Origin: JAVBQB01 sp031549265
GTDB lineage: Bacteria > Bacillota > Clostridia > Oscillospirales > JAVBQB01
Length of the DNA stretch: 64,000 bases
NCBI GenBank assembly: GCA_031549265.1
Contig: JAVBQB010000002.1
Span: 558,001 to 622,000 of the forward strand
Direction of reading: 5' to 3'
Part shown: positions 53,404-62,649 of the stretch, piece by piece
How the letters are laid out: every line of letters starts with the position of its first letter
How positions within the stretch are numbered: position 1 is the first letter of the stretch
The notes under the pieces: model-generated
Told to the model about the DNA's origin: nothing
Seen by the model: only the letters and a program-made list of their open reading frames with translations
Databases searched by the model: none
Made by a program: the position numbers and the translations under genes

Positions 53404-53434
53404 ACGGCGCGGGAGTGTTTCTCGCGCCGTTTTT
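53404..53434 (+). terminator. Terminator after the zinc-ribbon gene
   Basis: An 11-bp stem with one G-U pair (53404-53414 with 53420-53430), loop GTGTT, and a T run to 53434. It ends the efp unit before the nad operon promoter. Confidence 0.88.
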
Positions 53435-53504
53435 GCGCAGACTTTTATTATTCGAAAATCTACAGGTTTGGTGCGCTTTCGACATGCCGTCATAGAAAAT
53501 TTTC

Positions 53505-53533
53505 TTGCATTGAGGCAAAAGAAGTCATATAAT
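53505..53533 (+). promoter_or_regulatory. Promoter of nadABC
   Basis: TTGCAT (53505-53510) and TATAAT (53528-53533), 17 bases apart, 32 bases before the nadA start. No operator of the NiaR or NrtR type is recognised by eye. Confidence 0.85.
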
Positions 53534-53564
53534 AATTTGAAAAAGTTTTTGCGGGGTAATTGGT

Positions 53565-54470
53565 ATGGATATCAGGCAGCGGATACTGGAACTCAAGGCG
53601 GAGAAGGACGCGCTGATTCTCGCCCATTATTATCAGACGATGGACATTCAGAACGTTGCGGACATAGTCGGCGATTCTTTTGAGCTTGCCAAACGGGCCT
53701 CCGCGGCTGAAAACAGCGTGATTGTGCTTTGCGGAGTCAGGTTTATGGCGGAGAGCGCGAAAATCCTGAACCCCGGCAAAAAAGTCCTGCTTCCGGCGTT
53801 TGACGCCGGCTGCCCGATGGCCGACATGGTTACGCCCGGTGACGTGCGTGATTTGCGCACTAAATATCCGAACGCCGCGGTCATGTGCTACGTAAATTCG
53901 TCTGCGGCAGTCAAGGCGGAGAGCGACATATGCTGCACATCCTCGTCCGCAGTCAAGATCGCGAAAAAGCTGGAAGCCCGCCGGATTATTTTCATTCCGG
54001 ACAAGAACCTCGGTTCCTATGTTGCGGAAAAGACGCCGGAGAAGGAGTTTATACTCTTTAACGGATACTGCCACGTCCACCACAAAGTCAAAGCCGAGGA
54101 AGTTCTTGCCGCAAAAGCTGCGAAACCGGGCGCTCCTGTGCTGACGCATCCTGAATGCACGCCTGAGGTGCGAGCGCTGTCTGATTTTATCGGAAGTACC
54201 GCGGAAATACTGAATTTCGCGCAGAGTACTGACGCCAAAGAGCTGCTGATATGTACCGAGCGCGGAGTGGTTGACCGTTTGGCGGAGATAGCGCCGGACA
54301 AGCGGGCGTTTCTCGTTTCTCCCCGTCTCATCTGCCCCAACATGAAAAAAACGCACATGGAAGATGTTTTGCACTCTCTTGAAACCGGTGAGTTTGAGAT
54401 CAGCCTGCCCGAGCGGGAACTGACCGGAGCCCGCGCGTCGCTTGACAAGATGGTGGCGCTCGGCAGCTGA
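53565..54470 (+). CDS. nadA: Quinolinate synthase NadA
   Basis: Condenses iminoaspartate with dihydroxyacetone phosphate to quinolinate; a 4Fe-4S enzyme. The 301-residue protein has the three cluster cysteines C83 (AGCPMAD), C169 (NGYCHVH) and C257 (ICPNMKKT), and the substrate loop ILAHYYQTMDIQ near the N-terminus. GCGGGG precedes the ATG. It is the first gene of nadA-nadB-nadC. Confidence 0.95.
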   Translation: MDIRQRILELKAEKDALILAHYYQTMDIQNVADIVGDSFELAKRASAAENSVIVLCGVRFMAESAKILNPGKKVLLPAFDAGCPMADMVTPGDVRDLRTKYPNAAVMCYVNSSAAVKAESDICCTSSSAVKIAKKLEARRIIFIPDKNLGSYVAEKTPEKEFILFNGYCHVHHKVKAEEVLAAKAAKPGAPVLTHPECTPEVRALSDFIGSTAEILNFAQSTDAKELLICTERGVVDRLAEIAPDKRAFLVSPRLICPNMKKTHMEDVLHSLETGEFEISLPERELTGARASLDKMVALGS

Positions 54471-54529
54471 AGACGCGCGTTAGTTTTTCTCTATCATACG
54501 GCACTGATTATGTATTCGGAGGAATTCGC

Positions 54530-56056
54530 TTGAGAAGATATGTCGGCTGCCCTGACGGAGTGTCGGAACACTCGAAGTTCGATACTGTTGTCATTGGCGG
54601 AGGTCTGGCCGGGCTCTACACCGCGCTTAACCTGGATTCCCGTTTATCCTGCGCAGTTCTTACCAAAGAGGCTTTTGACATATCTAATTCGTGGCTGGCG
54701 CAGGGCGGAATCGCGGCTGCCATCGATAAGGACGACCGTCCGGAGTTTCATCTGGATGACACGCTGACCGCCGGTGCCGGTCTCTGTGACGAGCGCGCTG
54801 TCAGGGTGCTGGTCGACGAAGGCCCCGCCGAAATCGATAATCTGCGCAAAATGAACGTGCCCTTTGATCTGAACCCCGAAGGCGATCTGCAGATTACCCG
54901 CGAGGGCGGTCATACGCGCAGCCGCGTTGTTCACGCCTGCGGAGACGCCACCGGCCGGGAGACGGTCAAAACGCTGTCGTCCATAATCGGCACCAGAAGC
55001 AACATAACCGTGATGTCCGGCGCATTTGTGATCGACGTGCTGACTGACGGCGCATCGGTGTGCGGTGTGCTTCTTTTTGACGGTAAATACAGAGTTATAT
55101 CGGCGCGGAACGTCGTGATTTGCTCAGGCGGCAGCGGCCAGGTATATCTACATACGACTAATCCGGCGGTCGCGACCGGTGACGGGATTGCGTGCGCCAT
55201 GCGCGCGGGAGCCGAAATCAGGGATCTCGAATTTATTCAGTTTCACCCGACGGCGCTGTACAGCGGCCAGCAGGAGGAACGGTCGTTCCTTATTTCTGAG
55301 GCTGTCCGAGGCGAGGGCGCGGTGCTGCGCAACAGGGATGGCTCCCGCTTTATGGTGGACAGGCATCCGCTGGCTGAGCTCGCGCCGCGCGATATTGTGG
55401 CACGCGGCATATTCATGGAAATGAACCGGACGGGCGCGGAGTATGTCAGTCTTGATATAACTGAAAAGGACGCGTCATTCCTTTCTGTGAGGTTTCCGAC
55501 CATCTACGGCGAATGTATGCGGCGCGGAATCGATATTTCGAAAGACTATATTCCGGTTCGGCCTGTGCAGCATTACATGATGGGAGGAATACGCACCGAT
55601 GTTTACGCTCGTACGAATATCGACGGGCTTTACGCGTGCGGTGAGGTCGCCTGTACCGGAGTGCACGGCGCAAACCGCCTGGCCTCTAACTCCATGCTGG
55701 AATGCCTGGTTTTCGGACGCAGGGCGGCGCTGCACATTAACGAAAGCGGCTTAACGACCGCAGGGACACCGGAAATACCCGGAGTAACTGGCTTATCTGC
55801 CGGCAATATTGACGCCGTCGCCATAAAGCGCAGAATTAAGCTGATTATGCACGAGAATTGCGGAGTAATCCGCAGGCTGGCGGATATGAAACACGGTATC
55901 CGGCTGATTTCCGCGCTTCGGGACGAGCTGGAGCAAACTGAATTGAAGGTGGTCGCCGAAATAGAAGCCTACAATATGGCGACAGTAGCCGAGAGGATAT
56001 TGACCGACGCGTTTGCCAGAAAAGAAAGCGTCGGCGCGCACTATATCGAGGATTAA
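54530..56056 (+). CDS. nadB: L-aspartate oxidase NadB
   Basis: Makes iminoaspartate for NadA, using FAD. The 508-residue protein opens with the FAD motif VVIGGGLAGLYTAL, then SNSWLAQGGIAAA and IQFHPTALY, the succinate-dehydrogenase-type flavoprotein signatures, and RLASNSMLECLVFGRRAA near the C-terminus. The start is TTG at 54530 with CGGAGG seven bases upstream. It follows nadA by 59 bases and ends one base before nadC. Confidence 0.95.
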   Translation: MRRYVGCPDGVSEHSKFDTVVIGGGLAGLYTALNLDSRLSCAVLTKEAFDISNSWLAQGGIAAAIDKDDRPEFHLDDTLTAGAGLCDERAVRVLVDEGPAEIDNLRKMNVPFDLNPEGDLQITREGGHTRSRVVHACGDATGRETVKTLSSIIGTRSNITVMSGAFVIDVLTDGASVCGVLLFDGKYRVISARNVVICSGGSGQVYLHTTNPAVATGDGIACAMRAGAEIRDLEFIQFHPTALYSGQQEERSFLISEAVRGEGAVLRNRDGSRFMVDRHPLAELAPRDIVARGIFMEMNRTGAEYVSLDITEKDASFLSVRFPTIYGECMRRGIDISKDYIPVRPVQHYMMGGIRTDVYARTNIDGLYACGEVACTGVHGANRLASNSMLECLVFGRRAALHINESGLTTAGTPEIPGVTGLSAGNIDAVAIKRRIKLIMHENCGVIRRLADMKHGIRLISALRDELEQTELKVVAEIEAYNMATVAERILTDAFARKESVGAHYIED

Positions 56057-56057
56057 T

Positions 56058-56888
56058 ATGGAAATTGACAATATTATCAGAAGAGCGCTGGCGGAGGATA
56101 TCGGCCAGGGTGACGTGACAACCGAATCATGCGTTCCGGCCGACGCTATGGCCGCCGGTAAGTTCAGATGCAAGGAAGACGGAGTGATCTGCGGTCTGGA
56201 CGTGCTCAGGCGGGTGTTTGAAACCGTTGACGCAAGAATTGGCGTTTCGTGCTGCTTCCGCGACGGGGATCGGGTCAAAACCGGTGATATTGCCGCCGAA
56301 ATTTCAGGGCCGGCGCGTCCGATACTGATAGGCGAGCGGTGCGCGCTGAACCTGCTGCAGCGCATGTCCGGGATTGCCACGCGAACCCGCGAGGCCGTCG
56401 ACCTTGTTGCCGGACTGCCCGCCCGAATCACCGATACGCGAAAAACGACGCCGGGCCTCAGAGTGCTTGAAAAATACGCGGTCAGGATGGGCGGCGGCGC
56501 GAACCACAGGTTCAACCTTTCGGACGGCGTCCTGATAAAGGATAACCACATTGTGGCGGCGGGTGGGATAACAGCCGCGGTCAACGCCGCCAGGGAACGT
56601 GCGCATCATTTGCTGAAAATTGAGGTTGAAACCTCGGATTTCGACCAGATTAACGAGGCGCTCGCGGCAAGTGTGGATATAATTATGCTGGACAACATGT
56701 CTCTTGAGGATATGGCCAAGGCGGTGCGGCTGATTGACGGACGCGCGCTCGTCGAGGCGTCGGGCAATATGGGCAGCCGCGACCTCAGACAGGTTGCCGA
56801 AACAGGAGTGGATATTATTTCGATCGGAGCGCTCACGCATACGGTTCGGGCGCTTGATATCAGTTTGCGCTTTGAGCCTGTAAGGTAG
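56058..56888 (+). CDS. nadC: Nicotinate-nucleotide pyrophosphorylase NadC
   Basis: Converts quinolinate and PRPP to nicotinate mononucleotide. The 276-residue protein starts MEIDNIIRRALAEDIGQGDV and carries ITDTRKTTPGLR, GGANHRFNLSDGVLIKDNH and IMLDNMSLEDM, the family's substrate-binding motifs. ATG 56058 has GAGG just before it and is one base after the nadB stop; a 15-residue upstream extension is not favoured. With nadD at 42.4 kb the window holds most of the route to deamido-NAD. Confidence 0.95.
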   Translation: MEIDNIIRRALAEDIGQGDVTTESCVPADAMAAGKFRCKEDGVICGLDVLRRVFETVDARIGVSCCFRDGDRVKTGDIAAEISGPARPILIGERCALNLLQRMSGIATRTREAVDLVAGLPARITDTRKTTPGLRVLEKYAVRMGGGANHRFNLSDGVLIKDNHIVAAGGITAAVNAARERAHHLLKIEVETSDFDQINEALAASVDIIMLDNMSLEDMAKAVRLIDGRALVEASGNMGSRDLRQVAETGVDIISIGALTHTVRALDISLRFEPVR

Positions 56889-56948
56889 GAGATCTGGCCC
56901 CGCTGTCTGCCGGACGGCAATTGGAAGCGCATGATAAGGAGTTGGCGT

Positions 56949-57998
56949 ATGCGGCATTTGTTTGACTTTGACGCGTTGACAATGGAAGAGTGGAAAAACC
57001 TGTATAAACTCTTTTCTGATATTTCGGAGCGGCCGGGGGATTACTGCGACGCTTTGCGCGGTAAGACCATGGCTAGCCTGTTTTATGAACCGAGTACCCG
57101 GACCAGCTTCTCGTTTCAGTCCGCGATGCTGCGGTTGGGAGGTGGATTTTTCGGTTTCTCCGACCCCAATTCCTCGTCAGTGGCGAAGGGCGAGTCGCTG
57201 AAGGACACGATTGTGATGTGCACCGGTTACGCCGACGCCGTTGTCATGCGGCACCCGAGAGAAGGCGCGGCCATGGCGGCGTCGCTCTATGCAAGCTCGC
57301 CGATTATCAACGCGGGCGACGGAGGTCACCTGCACCCGACGCAGACGCTCACCGACCTTTCCACTCTGACCATGCTGCGCGGCGAAGTCGCCAACATCAA
57401 CGTCGGACTTTGCGGAGACTTGAAGAACGGACGCACGGTACATTCGCTGATCAGAGCGCTGGCAAGGTTCCCCGGCGTCTGTTTTTATCTGATATCGCCA
57501 AGAGACCTCTCCATTCCGTCCTATCTGCGGGACTTTATGCACGAGGCAGGGCTGCGCTACTACGAATCCAGCGGGCTTGAGGCGGCAATCGGCCAGCTGG
57601 ACGTTCTGTATATGACGAGGATTCAGCGGGAGCGGTTTACCGACCCTCACGAATATGAACGCCATAAAGGCGTATATGTGTTGAACATGAGCAAGCTGAA
57701 GAACGCGAAATCCGACCTCGTCATTCTGCATCCGCTTCCCAGGGTGGACGAGATCGACCCAGAAGTTGACGACGACCCCCGCGCAAAGTATTTCCTGCAG
57801 GCCAAGTGCGGCATGTATATCCGCATGGCGCTGCTGCTGGAGATAACAAAGCAGGGCACCCTTGTGCCAGACACTGTGCCCATAAACAGAAGCGGCCGCG
57901 TGTGCAAAAACCCGAATTGCATCACCGCATACGAGTTTTATCTGCCGCCAGCCGTCAAAAACGATAAATATTGCGCCTATTGTGACAAAGAAATTTAA
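56949..57998 (+). CDS. pyrB: Aspartate carbamoyltransferase PyrB with a PyrI-like zinc tail
   Basis: Transfers the carbamoyl group to aspartate in pyrimidine synthesis. The 349-residue protein has the carbamoyl phosphate motif PSTRTSFSF and HPTQTLTD for aspartate binding, plus VLHPLPRVDEIDPEVD (in part). A normal catalytic chain ends near residue 310. Here a 34-residue tail carries C319, C324, C342 and C345 in CKNPNC ... CAYC, the pattern of the zinc domain of the separate regulatory chain PyrI. The allosteric half of PyrI is absent. ATG 56949 has AAGGAG ahead. Gene follows nadC by 60 bases, with no other pyr gene nearby. Confidence 0.9.
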   Translation: MRHLFDFDALTMEEWKNLYKLFSDISERPGDYCDALRGKTMASLFYEPSTRTSFSFQSAMLRLGGGFFGFSDPNSSSVAKGESLKDTIVMCTGYADAVVMRHPREGAAMAASLYASSPIINAGDGGHLHPTQTLTDLSTLTMLRGEVANINVGLCGDLKNGRTVHSLIRALARFPGVCFYLISPRDLSIPSYLRDFMHEAGLRYYESSGLEAAIGQLDVLYMTRIQRERFTDPHEYERHKGVYVLNMSKLKNAKSDLVILHPLPRVDEIDPEVDDDPRAKYFLQAKCGMYIRMALLLEITKQGTLVPDTVPINRSGRVCKNPNCITAYEFYLPPAVKNDKYCAYCDKEI

Positions 57999-58018
57999 CA
58001 CCTATTCTGTTAGATTTA

Positions 58019-58027
58019 TGGTATAAT
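58019..58027 (+). promoter_or_regulatory. Extended -10 promoter of ahcY-metK
   Basis: TGGTATAAT (58019-58027) is an extended -10 box 46 bases before the ahcY start; no good -35 box is seen at standard spacing. No SAM or SAH riboswitch fits in the short leader. Confidence 0.65.
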
Positions 58028-58072
58028 AACTTTTATAGGCAATAAAATAATAATTTTTAAGGATGGGTTGGT

Positions 58073-59305
58073 ATGGTTCGTGATATTTCGATGGCGCCTT
58101 CCGGCAAAAAGAAAATTGAGTGGGTTCAGTCGAGTATGCCGGTGCTCACTGCGATAGAAAAAGAGTTCAGAAAGACGCAGCCTTTTCGCGGACTGAAAAT
58201 CGCGATCTCCATTCATCTCGAAGCCAAGACAGCAAACCTCGCGCTGACATTGCGCGCGGGCGGCGCGGACGTATGGGTTACCGGCTGCAACCCTCTGTCT
58301 ACGCATGACGATGTCGCTGCGGCGCTGGAGGAAATGGGCTTTCCCGTGTTTGCGTGGCGCTGCTGCACCGACGAGGAATACGAGGACTTTCTCTGCCGGA
58401 CGCTGTCCTGCCACCCCGATCTGATCCTTGACGACGGCGGCGATCTGCTGTCAATGCTGCACGGGAAGTGCTCTGATTGCGGAGACCGTCTTATGGGCGG
58501 AACCGAGGAGACCACGACCGGCGTGATGCGCATGCGCCAGAGAGAAGCCGCGGGCCAGCTGAAATATCCGATGATGGCGGTCAACGACGCCGACTGCAAG
58601 CACCTTTTTGACAACAGATATGGCACCGGTCAGTCCACCTGGGACGCGATAACCAACACCACCAACCTGATCGTCGCCGGTAAGACCGTGGTTGTCGCGG
58701 GATACGGATGGTGCGGCAAGGGCGTCGCGGCGCGCGCCAAAGGCCTCGGCGCAGAAGTAATCGTCACCGAGATCGATCCGATATGCGCGATTGAAGCGGT
58801 CATGGATGGACACCGCGTGATGAAAATGGATGACGCCGCTCCGCTCGGCGACTTTTTCGTGACCGTGACCGGTTGCTACGACGTTATCACGGAGCGCCAT
58901 TTCAAGATGATGAAGGACGGCGCAGTGCTTTCCAATTCCGGTCATTTCGACGTCGAGGTCAGCAGAAGCGACCTTGAAAAGATGGCTACCGAAATCTTTG
59001 AGAGAAGATTTAATATTATGGGCTACCGTATGCCGGACGGCAGGGTACTGAACCTCCTCGCGGAGGGCAGGCTGGTCAATCTGGCTGCGGGCAACGGCCA
59101 CCCGGCCGAGATAATGGATATGTCGTTCGCTATCCAGGCATACGCCCTCGAATACATGGCCAAAAACGCGAAAGGCATGACGCCGCATGTGTTCGACGTG
59201 CCACGCGATATTGACATGAAAGTCGCGGCTATGAAGCTCACCGGAATGGGTGTTTCGATCGACGCCCTGACTGAGCAGCAGAAAGAATATCTCGGGAATT
59301 ACTAA
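58073..59305 (+). CDS. ahcY: Adenosylhomocysteinase
   Basis: Splits S-adenosylhomocysteine into adenosine and homocysteine with tightly bound NAD. The 410-residue protein has the substrate segments ISIHLEAKTANLALTL and NDADCKHLFDNRYGTGQST, and NAD motif VVVAGYGWCGKGVAARAKG. It ends with a C-terminal segment shorter than the usual KPxxYRY end, reading TEQQKEYLGNY. AAGGATG precedes the ATG. It is followed 26 bases later by metK, so recycling and synthesis of SAM are coupled. Confidence 0.93.
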   Translation: MVRDISMAPSGKKKIEWVQSSMPVLTAIEKEFRKTQPFRGLKIAISIHLEAKTANLALTLRAGGADVWVTGCNPLSTHDDVAAALEEMGFPVFAWRCCTDEEYEDFLCRTLSCHPDLILDDGGDLLSMLHGKCSDCGDRLMGGTEETTTGVMRMRQREAAGQLKYPMMAVNDADCKHLFDNRYGTGQSTWDAITNTTNLIVAGKTVVVAGYGWCGKGVAARAKGLGAEVIVTEIDPICAIEAVMDGHRVMKMDDAAPLGDFFVTVTGCYDVITERHFKMMKDGAVLSNSGHFDVEVSRSDLEKMATEIFERRFNIMGYRMPDGRVLNLLAEGRLVNLAAGNGHPAEIMDMSFAIQAYALEYMAKNAKGMTPHVFDVPRDIDMKVAAMKLTGMGVSIDALTEQQKEYLGNY

Positions 59306-59331
59306 GATATAGAAATGGAGCTGAAATCGCT

Positions 59332-60510
59332 TTGCATAGAGTTTTTACATCCGAATCAGTGACAGAGGGTCACCCCGACAAAGTCTGCGACCAGATTTCA
59401 GATTCGGTGCTGGATGCCATCCTGTCCTGCGACAAGGATGCCCGTGTCGCTTGCGAATGCGCCGTTACCACCGGCATGGCTATGGTTATGGGAGAGATAT
59501 CCACATCCTGCTATGTCGACATCCCGTCTATTGTGCGCTCAACGATAAAGGAAATCGGTTATACCCATACCGCGCACGGATTTGACGCAAGCACCTGCGC
59601 GGTACTTACAGCCATTGACGAGCAGAGTCCGGATATCGCTATCGGAGTGAACAGCTCTATCGAATACCGTGAACAAGACGCGGACGAAGCCAATCATACC
59701 GGAGCCGGAGACCAAGGCATGATGTTCGGATATGCCTGCGATGAAACGCAGGAATTCATGCCGGCGCCGATCTCCCTCGCCCATTCGCTGACCCGCAGGC
59801 TTGCCGAAGTGCGCAGGGAGGGAATTCTCCCTTGGCTGCTGCCGGATGGAAAGGCGCAGGTGACCGTTGAATACGACGACGACGGTAAGGTTATGCGCTG
59901 CGACGCGATCGTTTTGTCCACTCAGCACTGGGAGTCCGTGTCGATCAGCTATCTGCGGGAAGCAATAATGGAAAACGTGGTCAAGGCTGCGATTCCTTCC
60001 AAATATATAGACAAGAACACCAAGATATATATCAACCCGACCGGGAGGTTTGTCATCGGCGGCCCTCAGGGTGACTCAGGGCTCACCGGCAGGAAGATAA
60101 TCGTGGACACTTACGGTGGTTACGCGCGTCACGGCGGCGGTTCCTTTTCGGGTAAAGATCCGACAAAAGTCGACCGTTCGGCGGCCTATATGGCGAGGCA
60201 TGTTGCCAAGAACATGGTTGCCGCCGGACTCGCCAGCCGCTGCGAGCTGGAAATCGCTTACGCGATAGGAGTGGCGCATCCGGTTTCTGTGCTGGTTGAG
60301 ACTTTTGGCACGGGCAAATTCAGCGACGAGAAGCTGTCTAAGCTGGTGACGGAGGTATTTGACCTCCGCCCGACCGCAATAATTTCATACCTCAATCTGA
60401 GACGACCGATTTACGCGAAAACAGCCGCGTACGGCCATTTTGGCAGACCAGACCTCGATCTGCCCTGGGAACACGTGAGAATGGTGGACAAGCTGCTTGA
60501 GAAAGCGTGA
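59332..60510 (+). CDS. metK: S-adenosylmethionine synthetase
   Basis: Makes S-adenosylmethionine from methionine and ATP. The 392-residue protein has SVTEGHPDKVCDQISD near the N-terminus, GAGDQGMMFGYA and GGGSFSGKDPTKVDRS, all catalytic or ATP-binding signatures. The start is TTG at 59332 with GGAG about 11 bases upstream. It is 26 bases after ahcY. Identity is secure; length is normal for the family. Confidence 0.95.
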   Translation: MHRVFTSESVTEGHPDKVCDQISDSVLDAILSCDKDARVACECAVTTGMAMVMGEISTSCYVDIPSIVRSTIKEIGYTHTAHGFDASTCAVLTAIDEQSPDIAIGVNSSIEYREQDADEANHTGAGDQGMMFGYACDETQEFMPAPISLAHSLTRRLAEVRREGILPWLLPDGKAQVTVEYDDDGKVMRCDAIVLSTQHWESVSISYLREAIMENVVKAAIPSKYIDKNTKIYINPTGRFVIGGPQGDSGLTGRKIIVDTYGGYARHGGGSFSGKDPTKVDRSAAYMARHVAKNMVAAGLASRCELEIAYAIGVAHPVSVLVETFGTGKFSDEKLSKLVTEVFDLRPTAIISYLNLRRPIYAKTAAYGHFGRPDLDLPWEHVRMVDKLLEKA

Positions 60511-60568
60511 TCGTCACGGAAGACAAATCAGAGAAGTTATTAATAATCGCGAAGTTAGATAGGTGAAA

Positions 60569-61771
60569 ATGTTGAATAAAATCTGCGTGATGGGGCTGGG
60601 GTATATAGGACTGCCCACGGCTATCACTTTCGCCAACGCGGGACTTGATGTCTATGGCTTTGACATCAACGAAGCGGTGGTTAAATCATTGCGGGATGGC
60701 GTTGTGCATATAGTTGAGCCGGGCCTGCAGCAAGCCTTTGACGCGGCTGTCAGTTCCGGCCGCCTGAACTTTGGGTCTGAACTGGTGCCCGCCGACGCTT
60801 TTCTTATTGCCGTTCAGACTCCGTATCGGGTTACAAAGGACGGCGTAAAGGTTGCGGAACTCAAATTTGTTGAAAGCGCGGCGTTGATGATTGCGCCGCA
60901 TCTGAAACCGGGAAATCTGGTCGTTTTGGAATCCACCGTGCCTCCGACCACGCTCAGAAAAGTTGAAGAAATCCTGGAGCGCGTTTCGGGACTGGCGAGA
61001 GACGATTTTTTCTGCGCCCACTGCCCAGAGCGCGTGATTCCCGGACAAATGCTGGCTGAGCTTAAAAATAACGACCGCGTTATCGGCGCGCGTCTGGCAA
61101 AGGCTGCGGAACTCGCCGGGGAACTGTATTCCAGGGTGGTTACCGGAGGCAAGCTGTACCTGACCGACGATATCACCGCCGAGATGTGCAAGCTGGTTGA
61201 AAATACGTACCGCGACATTAACATCGCTTACGCGAATGAGCTTTCGGTGGTTGCGGACGAGTTGGGGATAGACGTTTACAAGCTGATTGAGATCGCGAAC
61301 AAACACCCGCGTGTCAACATCCACACCCCCGGAGTCGGAGTCGGCGGACACTGCATCGCGGTCGATCCCTGGTTTATTACCGAGATGTTTCCCGATAAGA
61401 CCCCGCTGATAAGAAATGCCCGGCTGGTCAATGACGGCAAACCGTCATGGGTGGCGGCGCGCGTTGAGCGCGAGCTGCTGCCGGGCGAGAGCGTCTGCGT
61501 TTTGGGCATGACGTATAAGGCGGATATCGACGATATGCGCGAGAGTCCCTCTATCGAACTGTGCAAGCTGCTGGCGGAGAGAGGCGTCAAGGTTTCCGCG
61601 TGCGAACCGAACATATCCGCAGAGACTATTGACGGCTTCGACAACCGGACTTTGGACGAAGTTCTCCGCGGCAACGACTTTTTGGTGATAACGCTGAAAC
61701 ACAAGCGGTTCGCCGAAGCCGCCGCGAAGCTCTCCGGCAGAAGAATCTATGATTGCGTAGGACTCCTGTAA
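60569..61771 (+). CDS. UDP-N-acetylmannosamine dehydrogenase-like nucleotide-sugar dehydrogenase
   Basis: A 400-residue NAD-dependent dehydrogenase that oxidises a UDP-hexosamine to its uronic acid. It has the N-terminal Rossmann motif GLGYIGLP, STVPPTTLRKVE, the catalytic cysteine in GVGGHCIAVDPWF, and GMTYKADIDDMRESP in the C-terminal domain. The closest type by eye is WecC (UDP-ManNAc dehydrogenase). It would supply ManNAcA for wall polymers that SLH proteins bind; that link is inference. ATG 60569 has AGGTGA just upstream, GTG 60563 is an alternative. Its stop overlaps the next start (TAATG). Confidence 0.88.
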   Translation: MLNKICVMGLGYIGLPTAITFANAGLDVYGFDINEAVVKSLRDGVVHIVEPGLQQAFDAAVSSGRLNFGSELVPADAFLIAVQTPYRVTKDGVKVAELKFVESAALMIAPHLKPGNLVVLESTVPPTTLRKVEEILERVSGLARDDFFCAHCPERVIPGQMLAELKNNDRVIGARLAKAAELAGELYSRVVTGGKLYLTDDITAEMCKLVENTYRDINIAYANELSVVADELGIDVYKLIEIANKHPRVNIHTPGVGVGGHCIAVDPWFITEMFPDKTPLIRNARLVNDGKPSWVAARVERELLPGESVCVLGMTYKADIDDMRESPSIELCKLLAERGVKVSACEPNISAETIDGFDNRTLDEVLRGNDFLVITLKHKRFAEAAAKLSGRRIYDCVGLL

Positions 61772-62640
61772 TGCTCTGGACATCCGGGGACTGGGATGAC
61801 TACGAACTTGTTGACTGTAGCGATGGCGAGCGTCTGGAGCGCTGGGGAGACTACCTGATTGTAAGACCCGACCCTCAGGTTGTCTGGAGCACAAAAAAGG
61901 CTCACAGAGGCTGGTTCAAGCCGGACGCGAAGTATACGAGATCATCTTCCGGAGGCGGGCAGTGGAGCGAAAATGAACTGCCGCCTAGATGGAATGTCAG
62001 ATACCGCAAAAACACTTTTCAAGCCGGCCTTATGAACTTCAAGCACCTCGGGATATTTCCCGAGCAGGCCTCGAACTGGGACTTTATTGCCGACAGCATC
62101 AAGCGTTCGGAGAGAGAGCTGGAAGTTCTGAACCTGTTTGCCTATACCGGCTGCGCGACGGTTTGCGCCGCGGCTGCCGGAGCGCGGGTGTGTCATGTTG
62201 ACGCCGCCCGGGGGATGGTAACCTGGGCGAGAGAGAACGCTATTCTCTCAAAAGCCGACGAACTACCGGTCAGGTGGATCGTTGATGACTGCGCGAAATT
62301 CATTGCGCGGGAACAGCGTCGGGGTCGCAGGTATGACGCGGTAATCATGGATCCGCCGGCTTATGGGCGCGGTCCGTCCGGAGAGATCTGGAAGCTTGAG
62401 GACGGGCTTTTTGATTTGGTGCGCTCGTGCGTAGATATTTTGAGTGAAACACCGAGGTTTTTGGTGCTGAACACTTATTCGACCGGGATTTCGGCCCAGT
62501 CTCTGGGCTATCTGCTAGGATCGCTGATTGTTCCGAAATTCGGCGGGACGGTTGAATGCGGGGAGCTTGGTCTCAAATGCAGCCAGACCGGACTCGTGTT
62601 GCCCAGCGGCTCCTGTGCGCGGTGGATTTCTAAATCATGA
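61771..62640 (+). CDS. Class I SAM-dependent methyltransferase, RlmI-like
   Basis: A 289-residue protein of the pfam10672 type (by memory of the family). The SAM-binding motif is VLNLFAYTGCATVCAAAAGA (from about residue 119), followed by HVDAARGMVTWARENA and the catalytic DPPAYGRGPSGEIWKLEDG, as in rRNA cytosine methyltransferases of the RlmI/RlmK family. It lacks the PUA domain of full RlmI. The target is most likely rRNA but not proven. It starts in the TAATG overlap with the dehydrogenase; an upstream TTG is rejected. Confidence 0.85.
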   Translation: MLWTSGDWDDYELVDCSDGERLERWGDYLIVRPDPQVVWSTKKAHRGWFKPDAKYTRSSSGGGQWSENELPPRWNVRYRKNTFQAGLMNFKHLGIFPEQASNWDFIADSIKRSERELEVLNLFAYTGCATVCAAAAGARVCHVDAARGMVTWARENAILSKADELPVRWIVDDCAKFIAREQRRGRRYDAVIMDPPAYGRGPSGEIWKLEDGLFDLVRSCVDILSETPRFLVLNTYSTGISAQSLGYLLGSLIVPKFGGTVECGELGLKCSQTGLVLPSGSCARWISKS

Positions 62641-62649
62641 GGATATTAA

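Noticed and set aside
58028..58072. SAM or SAH riboswitch before ahcY-metK
   Set aside because: Only about 40 bases of AT-rich leader, too short for any known class.
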